The translations under genes and the position numbers were made by a program. The notes under the pieces are model-generated. The model did no database searches. It saw nothing but the letters and a program-made list of their open reading frames with translations, and had not been told where the DNA came from. A stretch of 64,000 nt of DNA. It comes from Bicyclus anynana. Its lineage: Eukaryota > Arthropoda > Insecta > Lepidoptera > Nymphalidae. The stretch's first letter is position 1. Each line of letters begins with the position of its first letter. This document shows, in pieces, positions 11,623 through 22,800 of the stretch. The stretch lies in assembly GCF_947172395.1 (NCBI RefSeq), contig NC_069104.1:9823355-9887354 (forward strand). Direction: 5' to 3'.

Positions 11623-11924
11623 TTCTGCAACGTGTCCTATATCAAAATATCACCCTATTATATAACTATGTTTGGTCGAGTTAGAAGATTACGAGGTGTC
11701 GTAAATAAAAACTTTTTATTATCCTTCCAGAGATATAAACTATTTCAAAATTTTCTGAACGACTTTATAAAGGACTTAAGCTTTAGTTTCGTCGTAACGA
11801 CAAAGTTAGCTACAAGTTTTGCTAAGGTAATTATAACAGTAAGTTAATTAGGTTACTTTGAAAAGTCGGTATTTCATAATTAGTTTTCTTTGATAAGTAA
11901 ACATGTGAGGCTTACTAATATTTT

Positions 11925-12212
11925 GACGGCCTCTGTGGCGCAGTGGTATGCGTGGTGTATTTACAAAACGTAGGTCCTGGGTTCGATCCCCGGTTGGGTC
12001 GATTGATTTTCTTAATTGGTTCAGGTCGTGGTGGGAGACTTCGGCCGTGACTAGCACTTAACCGGCAAAGCCGCACCACCAAGCAATTTAGCGTTCCGGT
12101 ACGATGTCGTGTAGAAACCGAAACGGGTTTGGATTTTCATCCTACTCCTAACAAGTTGGCCCACTTCCATATTGCATCTTCACTTACCATCAGATGAGAC
12201 TGTAGTCAATGG
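11925..12212 (+). mobile_element. tRNA-derived SINE (family 1)
   Basis: The head GGCCTCTGTGGCGCAGTGG holds an A-box-like TGGCGCAGTGG, and GGTTCGATCCC is a B-box. The body has CGTTCCGGTACGATGTCGTG and TAGAAACCGAAACGGG, and the tail ACTTACCATCAG. These are internal RNA polymerase III promoter parts of a SINE, not a tRNA gene, because no cloverleaf follows. Confidence 0.8.
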
Positions 12213-12394
12213 AAAACTAGGCAGAGCTAGGTATTATAAAAACGTATGCAATTACCCTTATGTCAATTATTAATCATCAATACTACATAGTCATATTGCA
12301 GTCAAGGACAAACATGGCATTTCATAATTGAAAAAAAAACATGAGAGGTGTCAAGGGACACCCGGGTGGAACTAAGTTCGCTTTAGATATCATC

Positions 12395-12650
12395 GTTATC
12401 GCTATCGCTATCGCTATTGCATCCCATCCCATCCATCCCATCTCAACACATCCCATTCCATCAAATCTTTGAACATTCATCAAAAGGAACTTCGTTCCAA
12501 GGATCGGGGTCGGAGGGCTTTTTGGGGTCGGGGGGCCTTCTGAGATCAGGGGGGCTTTTTGGGGTCAGGGGGTTTTATTGGGGTCGGGGGGCTTTTTGGG
12601 GTCGGGGGCCCTTTTGAGGTCGGGGGGCCTTTTGTGGCTTCTGGAGCTCA
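12395..12650 (+). repeat. GCTATC and CCCATC repeats followed by G-rich minisatellite
   Basis: GCTATC repeats (12400-12418) and CATCCCATCC repeats (12419-12455) precede about seven variants of GGGGTCGGGGGGCTTTTT at 12503-12640. The plus strand has many runs of four or more G and could form G-quadruplexes. It lies about 0.95 kb upstream of the first Fbxl7 coding exon. The 66-codon ORF here only reflects the repeat. Confidence 0.75.
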
Positions 12651-13387
12651 CCAGCTGCCTTCAGGTTACGGCTTACAACCATAGCAAAAACATTACCCTC
12701 CTTCTTACGCAGTCAGGTTAAAAGTGTCGTTACAACTTTTTGGTCTTAATTTTATCCGACTAGCCTCCTTTCGCAACGCGCGCTAAGGAACTTTGTTCCA
12801 AAACTAGCACTTTTAATCTTGAGCTTTTATAAGGATATGACCTCAACGCTAAGTTACCTCAATTCCGTTTTTACGAGGGCAGGGATATCGTTACCCTAAC
12901 CTACAACGAGATTACTCAGCAAATCCTCCAGGTTACTTTGAACCTCTCATATATCTGATAGTGGCTATCCGATTTAGGTAAGACGTCAGACTGATTGATA
13001 GACATCTTTTTGGTAGCATGATTTATATTAGGATAAATCCAAAGGAATCTTATGTTTATTGGAAACATATATTATTTAACTAGCATACGCCCAATACCTA
13101 TCTACGAGAAATTTAACTTTTTTTGGGATGTATTTATTTTCATCAGTTCATGTGAGATAGAGAGACGTGTTGCTCGAAGATTACCGTTAATAGACATAAA
13201 GGCAAAAAAAGTAGGAAGGCCATATATTTTCATACTTAAAATATTGAATTAAGTCGAGCTGTTTAGGAGGAGTGCGACCATTACACAATACTGACACGAG
13301 ACTTTATTAGAACTTTTGCTGCTATTCTTCCATCTTTCCAATTACATTTTAATGTTATACAAGGATAGTTATTTCCGAATAAATTTA
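12650..13387. other. Upstream flank or 5' intron of Fbxl7
   Basis: No exon can be supported, although exon 1 begins with a splice acceptor and so should have a 5' partner. GGAACTTTGTTCC words near 12788 echo 12488. The 66-codon ORF at 13052-13252 has no motif. Confidence 0.5.
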
Positions 13388-13545
13388 TCAATTAATCGCA
13401 GATGTCATCTGTAGCTAAACGTGTAAGGGTATATCCACTAAAGTTCTAAAGTTATTTAAAGTTAGTGAATATGCCGGTCATCCCATCGAGGTTGATCGAC
13501 ATCCAACATATTACACAATATAAATCCATATAGACCTACTGTTAA
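13388..13545 (+). repeat. Dispersed repeat, copy 2
   Basis: Relative of 9119-9225. AATCGCAGATGTCATCTGTA and GTCATCCCATCGAGGTTGAT match, with an extra ~60-bp block between them. It ends about 40 bp before the exon 1 acceptor. Confidence 0.55.
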
Positions 13546-13586
13546 ACGTAAATACACGTTAATTTTAACATGTGCTTCCTTTCCAG

Positions 13587-13817
13587 ATTTCCTGCAGCAT
13601 GTCAACCGGAGGCTGCGCCGGGCCCGGCGTGTGCGGGGGCGCCCGGCGCCGCCCGCCGCCGCCGCCCGAGCCAGCGCTGACCCTCGCGGCGGACTTGAGC
13701 GAGCTGAGCCTCGACCAGGGCTACCACACGCTCGCAGACTGCGGGCCACCATCGCGAAGGCGGCGAGACAACACGTTGACTGATGCGCTGTGGCTGAAGA
13801 TATTGTCTTATCTTGAG
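13587..13817 (+). CDS. Fbxl7: Fbxl7 exon 1 (5' part possibly UTR)
   Basis: The acceptor TTCCTTTCCAG ends at 13586. The first ATG is at 13599, and the codons before it (I-S-C-S) are open, so coding could begin in an unseen exon. It encodes residues 1-73: a GC-rich RRRPPPPPEP stretch, DLSELSLDQGYHT, and the F-box start TDALWLKILSYLE. The donor GTAACA follows at phase 0. The reverse 129-codon ORF across this exon is a shadow of its high GC content. Confidence 0.85.
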
Positions 13818-16800
13818 GTAACAGCATAGTCATTAACTTTAGCAATGACATGTGTCGCGAGCAAGCCCTGAACCTCGCGGTTGACTTGAGCGAGCTAAGC
13901 CTCGACCAAGGGTAGCCTATGTTTTGTTACAAGGTCTGATTTATTTTTATACCTAAATTTCTTAGACTTCCAAGGAAGAATCCTTTAAACCTATAATATA
14001 CTTTTAGCAGACTCAGAAGTGTATTACAAAAATAAGAAAACCAATGTCGAACAAAGGTATTCGACATTGGTTTTCTTATTTGACATTTTAACGATGATTC
14101 ACAACATTTGTCATATCGCAAGGCGTTCCCGCCAACCGATCGTTACCCCTCTCTAACTCCCTAATCTTTACGGAAACAAGTGGCGCGATCTAGCGTCGGC
14201 ACAAGCCAACACGAGATCGAACGACGTCATATCCATCTCTACTATATATTTCCTACAATATCTAAGGTCACAAGTCCTGGGACCTGCTCGGGATGTTTCC
14301 TCTACCACATCATCTGAGGGTACAATTCTTGACGTCGCTACCCGCCTTAGATTTGTTTTTTACTTTATTCCAGGTGTCAGATCTGTGTCGCATGTCGCGC
14401 GTATGTCGGCGCTGGTCGCGGTTCGTGGCCCGACTGACGGCGCAGCCGGAGCCGTGGCGGCGCATCCGAGCGGCTGGGCCATTGGAGGTAGCGGCCCGGT
14501 GTGCGGGCGCTAGGGCCGGCCCGTGCGTCAGCGATGTGCGGGAGTGGCGGACCAAGACTTGTGCTGTGAGGAAACTTTTTTTAAGAGTATTAATTATCAT
14601 CGCGTGCGATTAACTCGCATAACTCGTGGGTCTAAGCTCCATATCTCCTCTCCTATAAGAAGGGAAGCCTGGTTAGTAGGCAGTTAAAATAGGCTGATGA
14701 TGATAAACTTATCTAAACTAATATTATCGAAGTAAGTTTTCATTTGTTTGTTTGTTGAGATTTAACTCAAAAACTACTGCGATGGTTTTACAAATTCATT
14801 CACCATTGGAAATCTACATGTTCAACGATTAACATAAGCTATATTTCATCCCAGTATTTTGTCGGAAACGAGAACTACGCACGTAAAACTGCAAGACGTC
14901 TGTTACTTTATATTAGCTCAGGCTTACCTCTAAGATATTGGGAAGGCATCCAATGAAAACTGTTACTTCTATAGAGAGGGTTATACTCTGAGACACGCTC
15001 ATCGAGTATGCGGTTTCGTTGATTTGAGAACAGATAGACAAAGAGGGAGAACGGGCAAGGTGGATGTGCAAAGAATTATCACACGCATACTATCAGGAGA
15101 CCAGGAACGGGGAGAAGTATTTAGAGAGAGAGCGAGAGAAAACAGAACGAACCGAAAAGAAGGATAGAAAGAAATAAGAAATAGAAAAACTTATATGCTT
15201 ATGGAATATCCAAGTTGGAACTTAGATTTCATATATTATCAACCCATATTCGGCTTACTGTTGAGCACGAGTCTCCTCTCAGAATGAGAGGGGTTAGGCC
15301 AATAATTCACCACGCTAGCTCAATGTGGATTGGCAGACTTCACACACGTAGATAATTAAGTAAATTCTCAAGTAAGTGTACAGGTTTCCTCACGATGTTT
15401 TTCCTTCACCGTTTAAGAAACATGATATTTAATTTCTTAAACTGCACATGACTGAAAAGTTGGAGGTGCATGACCGGGACCGGATTCAAATCTTTGCCCT
15501 CTGTAATCGGATGAATCATATCCTCTGGGCTATCACAGGTCTTAGAATTATCAACAACATATTTTCTTTCATGATATGCTTCATCTCATTAGTAATCATT
15601 AGTAACGGTATAACGCCCCCGAAATCTTGCCAAGAATAGAAAAAACTGCCTCGTACATAATAGGCATTAATAAATCTAATTCATCTAGACTTGGCAGGGA
15701 CTGTGGATGATCAAATGAGTATCGACATTTTTACGATATCTGAGCCTATTTTTGTCTTTGACGGCAAGTTACAGGTAGTTAAGTAGTATTTATATTAAAG
15801 GACCTAATTTTTATATCCTAATAATGAAACAAAATCAATATTTATATTCATAATACATAATAGAGTTAGCTTTTAATTATACCTGTTTTAATTTATTTTT
15901 AACTAGCTGTCACCGCGCGGTTTCACCGGCGTGGTTCCTGTTCTGGTTGGAATACGGGGATAATATATGGCCTTCCTCGATAAAAGTGATGTGTGATTGT
16001 GTGTGTACGTTTGTGTGTGTGTGATTGAAGCGATTTACGGAGAGCGTGATCGTGTGAAAGATAGGTTACTTATCACAGGCTCTCGTCTGAGTAAAGATAC
16101 TCTCGTTCTATTAAAACTTTGTTTTATTTGTCTCAGGTGACGGTGGCAGGGGCCCAGCTGCTCGTCGCGACGTTTAGGAACTTAACCCACATAGCTTTGA
16201 CCGGCTCCAACACTATGGACGCGCGGGCACTGGCGCCGATTATCACGGATTTGGTCGACTTGAGGCATATTGACCTTACAGGTAAGTTCTTTTGAAATAT
16301 GCTTGCAAATTAATTTAGGAAAACATTTAAGACTCACGTGATACAACGTCAGAGTATGCCCGACTAGTTTCGAACCCATGCGGGGCCCTTACTCATGAGC
16401 TGGTTCTTCCATCGCGGCACGACTCAAACTTCGCAATTAGGATTGCGCCCCGTTTTTAATCCCCGACTCAAAAAGGGTGTTACAAGTTTGACGTGTCTGT
16501 CTGTTTGCCAGTCTGTCTGTGGCACCATAGCCCCAGAACGGATGAAGCGATTTCAATTTTTTTTTTAAATGAAAAGTGACTTATGGGGAAGTGTTGTTAG
16601 ACACGTTAGATAAAAATCGGTTAAGCCGTTTAAAAGTTGTGGGGGTTGAAAGTGGGGAAGAATAACCGAATGTCTGCAAATATACTCGAGTGTGTTAATC
16701 ATTTCATGGTTTTTTCAAAATTTTCATTCGATAACACTCACGATAGTTTAAATTCTAAAATGCTTGAAAACGTTTTTGTTCAGGTTTGTAATAGGGCCTT

Positions 16801-19800
16801 CAACCGTGGCTATGAGTGTGCATTTATCCAAGCACATAATAGGCGCAGCCTCCGGCCGCGCACTTCATTGTTCACCAACCTTTGGCCGGGAGGTTGTGAT
16901 TTTTTTTCAATTGGTTGTTTGTGATTTTGTATTTATTATATATAAAACATGCTAAAATATAAATAGAAGGCGCGAAGGGGTCGAAAGTGTACATCGTTTT
17001 CACGCAGACGAAGTCGGGGACATCTGCTAGTCTGAAATAAATTATTATTTAATATTATTATTATAAAATTGATAGAGAGTATCGTAATCGGAATAATCGG
17101 AAGTCTATGTTATGACGTTATTTTTGTTTTTTAATTACTACTTTTCAGTTTTTTAAATAATGATTTAATTGGTTAAGACAACATGTTATCATGGTTATAG
17201 TTAGATTAATTTCGATATACGGTTTTTAGGATTAAATATACCTAATAATTGAAAACACGCTTGATAAAACCGACTAATCGAATTTTACTCTATTGTCACC
17301 AAGTTAAGAATTTTTGTATAAATTGTCTTTCAATTTCGTCTGAAACGTTTTAGTCAAAATACGTCTTGCCAATGAAAAGATAACAACAAAAAGTTTCAAG
17401 AATAAAACGGATTATAAATTGAATTTATTAAATAAGTTTTTGCGTTCAAAATTAAACCGCTATTGTTTACGAACAAGTTACTAATCAAGAACTTTACGAA
17501 AGTCATATCAGGGAGATTTCCAGTGATTAATCCGAAATGTTAAACTTAAATATTGTTTTCAAAGTTCTGGAAAAGCCTGTCCTAATTTTCAAAGGCGAAA
17601 TCTTATTTTTGGTTTATTTGTTTATTCATCCCAAAAATTGAATTAGTTGAAAACCTTGAATTTAATTCAGGTGTTAAATATCTCGTGTCTAAAACGGTGA
17701 AGTCAAACATCGTGAAGAAACCAGCATACCAGAGAATTTTCTTGATTCTCTGCGTGTGTGAATCTGCATTGGGCCAGCGTGGTGGACTTTGGCCTAACCC
17801 TTAAGACTTGAGCTCAGCAGTGAGCCAAATATGGGTTAATAATGATGAAGTTAATTTCTAAGATACATTTTTTTCATTGTCTTTCATAAGTGGTTCGCAG
17901 CTGCTATATGCTGGCGACTCGAGACCGTATAATTTTGTCAAATATTAAACCATTTGGTTAAAGTTTAGTGTTTACGACCCCAAGTGACGTCATGAAACAG
18001 ATAAAATATAGCCCATCATTGCCGACAACTGTTTGCCTCGTATTGTTAAAAAAAAATTTAAAAATTAAATTTTATATACATATAATAATGTCTCAAAAAA
18101 TACGATATTTTTTTCAATTTAGTAGAACGATAATGAACAATTAAAGGCACTTTAAAAAAAGTGTCAACTAGCCTATAGCCGTTTTAAATAGGCTAATTAT
18201 GACGATGGTGATAAAAAAAGATTGTTAAAATTTCACTTTCTTTTCAGGTTGCCCAAACGTGGACTGGCCAGAGTGGGCGTGGTTGGAGAGTAGGTTGACT
18301 ACGAGACGACCGCCCATAGAGTACATAGACCTGACTGACTGTGGAGCGGTCACAGACGCCGGTCTATGCGCCTTGCTACATACTTGCCCTTCGCTGCAAT
18401 ACCTTTACCTCAGAAGATGCACTCTAGTCACGGGTAAGGTTTCAGAGAAAAAATAATAATAGACATTGATAAAAGTTAATAATATAATTGAAAAAAAAAA
18501 TCTAGTTTAAAAGCTATAATGACTAAGCGAATAGAAAAGGTATCAACAATAACTAAACAAGATAATAATTCAGATAGTAATCGAGAAATGCATAAGTACA
18601 GAAGTGGCCACGGTAGAACCCATCATTATCAACCCGTATTTGGCTCACTGCTGAGCTCGAATTTCCTCTCAGAATGAGAAGGGTTAGGCCAATAGTCCAC
18701 CACGATGGCCCAATGCGGATTGGCAGACTTAACACACTCATAGAATTAAGAAAATTCTCTGGTAAGCAGGTTTCCTCACGATGTTTTTCCATCACCGTTA
18801 GAGACACGTGATATTTAAATTCTTAAGACGCATCTCCGGAAAAGAAAAGTGCATACTCCGAACCGGATTCGAACCCACACCTTCCGGAATCGGAGACTGC
18901 TCCCGTCTATCAATGTCGTATCGTATAGTGCAATTAAATACCAAGTTTTTTATCATATATACCTAAAGCACCCTGTATAATCTTTGACATTATAATATGA
19001 TCTTTTCCCAGATGCTGGTGTACGGTGGATACCTTCGTACTGCGCACTCAAAGAGTTGAGTGTGTCCGACTGCACCGGGGTTACGGACTTTGGGTTGTAC
19101 GAGTTAGCCAAGCTAGGGCCGGCCTTACGATACATTTCTGTGGCTAAATGTTCACAGGTAAGTTATAGTTTGATCATAACCATAGGCAATAATCCAGTGC
19201 CCACCCTAGGATTGTTGGCTACCGATTTGAAATTCTAATACGGACTCTAAAATACTGGTAGTTTACATAGTATTTAATTAAATAGTACTATAATAATGAA
19301 TCTTGACTCTTGTCATGTCGAGAGGCCCATCCCAGGAAATAATCGTAGATACGCCAATGGTCATAATCACAATTATAATCATAATTGTAGTCATGATAGT
19401 AATCGTTTCAGTCAATGGTCTTATAGCGAAAAGCTTCCACCAACAAACAACCTTAAGAAGCTTTCGCTTAACTGCTGGATCAAGGGTCGTATTCAGAAGG
19501 CAGTGATTCTTAGGACGGTGCGTATTGTGAGGTGGTTTCTTACTCTGGAACCCTGACCACCGGTTGTTTGGGGACTCAAAAATGTCCCGCAGCGGGAGGG
19601 TTGATTTTTTTTCATAAGTTTTTAATTGTGTTTTGTATTTTATAAACATTGTTATAAATTTAACAGACTTCAAAAACATAAAACGTACCGATTTAACTAA
19701 AAAGCGAAAAATAACATCATATTATGTTCCATTATCATTATCATATTACCTACTGATCAGTTTAAAGGCGCTGCTAACCCGATGATGTATTAATTCACCT

Positions 19801-22800
19801 TGACCTTCCTAAAAAAAAAAAATAATTTTCAAAATTGGTTAAAAAATTACGAATTTCTGAGGTAACAAACATAATAAAAATAGGCGTCAAACTGAGAATA
19901 TCCTCTTTTTTTGAAGTCGGTTAAAAAAAGGGACGTACTTGTATAAATAAATGCTATAAAGAAAAATAAAAAGAGTAATAACCAAGTTGACGATAAAAAA
20001 AATTAAAACGATCGAATTGAGAGACCTCGTCCTTTTTTTGAAGACGGTTAAAAATTAACAATATTCTTATCATTGAAAACGAAAGAGACGACAAACAAAC
20101 TACGACGAAACGAACGAAATTTAATATTGTCTTTAATGATCGTATTCTCGTGATCTTATTTGAAACGTGTGATAGTGCTCAATAGTGCTTCAATTGAAAG
20201 ATGCGAGCACAATTTCAAACATATAGAGTCTGTGAATAGTCATAAAACGAGTGCCTGTGAAGGCTAGACCTTCTTTTTATAAAAGCTGAAAATTTGTCAG
20301 TCATTTGTTCATGCCATATCATACGATACTCAACTAATACGATACTTAACTGTGGAATTCGGACTTTGGGAGGTAATAGGTTTTTTTCTCTTTTTTTAAC
20401 TGACTTAAAAAAAGAAGGAGGTTGTCAATTCAACGCGTATGTTTATTTTAATGTTTGTTACCTCGTAACTTTGTTTACGCTATAGTCACAGTATGAACAT
20501 TGAAAACTGCCATTATAGGTGATATCGCAGTCAAAAGCTGTTATTAAATAGCAAAAAAAAAACAGACTTATAAAATGTTGAAGGTATGGCCACTGCAGCC
20601 TATTAGATCAAGATAAGAATAGAGAATATTACACGTATATTGCTCCATTTGAAGTGGCACTAAAGGGTTGTTAATATTCCAGGTATCAGACTCTGGAGTG
20701 AGGACTTTAGCGCGTCGCTGCTATAAGCTCCGGTACCTAAACGCGAGGGGGTGCGGCGCGCTAGGGGATGATGGGGTCGAGGCGATCGGCAGGGGGTGCT
20801 CGAGGCTACGGGCGCTAGATTTAGGGGCTACTGATGTCTCAGAAGCTGGACTGCAGGTATTTTTTTATGTCGTCATTATGTTTTCCAGCATTTTTTTTTA
20901 TAACTAGACCAGTGGCGTGCACTTCATAGATACATAAACGCAATGCGTACCTTGAGGATTTATTAAGTACCTGTATTAGAGGAGGATTTTCGCATTCTAT
21001 ACAATTTGTACCTATAGTACATACCCTAGTTAAAACCCTTGTGCACGCCACTGAATTAGATGCCCCACTTAATGGTAAGTGGGAAAGCATCGTCTACAAA
21101 CAGAATAACAACTTCGAAGGGTATGAAAGCAAGACATCTTAATCTGTGTAAAGAATGAATTTTATGCGATTTTCTATACTAATATTACGAGTATAAAGAG
21201 GAACGATTAGATTGTTTGTTTGTTTGCATTGAAGGCTCTGAAACTACTGAACTTTTTAAATAACTCTTTCAATGTTAGGAAGCTACACTATCTCCGAGTG
21301 CTTTTATCCCCGTATTCATACGGGAACAAGAACTACGCGGGAACTAGATACGCTAGGAACTGCGTAATGTCTGCTATTACTTATACTCGCAGATGTAATG
21401 TATCATGAGGATCGTTTAGGCATATAATTTATCTAGGTTTTGTGTAATTTAGTCAAAATATGAACCTAATTGTTTGAATGGATAAAGTCACCACCCGGGG
21501 AAGTCCCTGGCATGTAGTATATAAATAATATGAGCATGGGTCATTAAATTTTTTTTTTCATTCGAAATGTGGGTTTTGTGAGAGTACTTATATAAAAGAT
21601 TTAAATTGTGGGTTACCTGGTAATGGCAATCTAATCGGCGTTTACCGACCCTTGTCAAAAGCGAACCTGTCTAAAGTTAGATTAACTTTTACGTACAACT
21701 TTTTTGGGAAAAATGTCCACTTTTTCCAAAAAAGTTGTTGTTGTAAAGCTGAGCTTTTTTTATTCGTTAGCCCTTGACTGCAATCTCACTTGATGGAAAG
21801 TGATGATGCAATCTAAGATGGAATCGGGCTAACTTGTTAGTAGGAGGATGAAATTCACAACCCTTTTGGTTTCTACACGACGTCGTACCGGAACGCTAAA
21901 TCGCTTGGCGGTACGTCTTTGTCGGTAGGGTGGTAACTAGTCACGGCCAAAGTCTCCCACCAGCCATATCTGGACCAATTAAGAAAACCTCAATTAGTCC
22001 AGCCGGGGATCGAACCCAGGACCTCCGTTTTGTAAGTCCACTGCGCATACCACTGCGCCACGGAGGCCGTCAAAAGCTGTTCACCATCTGGTGAAACACA
22101 ACAGCTCAGCTGTGATAGCCTTGTTCAGTTAACTAAGTTTAAAACTACTAACTCCCTCATCTTGAGTAGTCGAGTTATAAAAACTAGCAGATACACCATG
22201 GTTTCACCGGCGTAGTTTTCGTTCCCGTAGGAATACGGAGATAATATCACACAAACAGCAGTGGAATTTTCAAAATCGGTTCAGTATCAGGTTGTAATCT
22301 TAAGATTACAACCTCATTCATCATCAATATCAACCCACATTCGGCTCACTGTTGAGCTCAAGTCTTCTTTAAGAATTTAGGCCAATAGTCCACCGCGCTG
22401 GCCCAATATGGATTGGCAGACTTGGCAGACACACACGCAGATAATTAAGAACATTCTCTGGTATGCAGGTTACCTCACGATGTTTTCTTTCACCGTTTGA
22501 GACGCGTGATATTTAATTTCTTAAAATGCACACGACTAAGTTGGATGTGCATGCCCCGGACCGGATTCGTACCCACACCCTCCGGATTGGAGGCAGAGGC
22601 TATCACGGCTCACAATCTTTTTAATAATGTTAGTTCAGATATTGGCAATTTTTCTAAGAACTTCTTAGTAGGAGCCCAGAGTTGAGAATTCATTTGTTAT
22701 GGACGAGAGAGTGAGTTACAACGTCCCGGGCATTAACTTCACCACCTTATAATGATCGTTACAAAGTCTAACATTATCATCTTAAGTGTAAATATATAAA

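Noticed and set aside
11925..12000. tRNA gene candidate (A- and B-box)
   Set aside because: The boxes belong to the SINE head that recurs at 34384, 46225 and 50987; no cloverleaf can be drawn.
13462..13851. 129-codon reverse ORF over Fbxl7 exon 1
   Set aside because: It mirrors a GC-rich coding exon whose forward frame has splice sites and FBXL7 homology.
14310..14600. 96-codon reverse ORF over Fbxl7 exon 2
   Set aside because: Shadow of the forward exon; no motif of its own.
19296..19556. Overlapping ORFs in Fbxl7 intron 5 as an extra exon
   Set aside because: They do not fit LRR sequence, exons 5 and 6 already join in phase at a conserved LRR, and no splice sites flank them.
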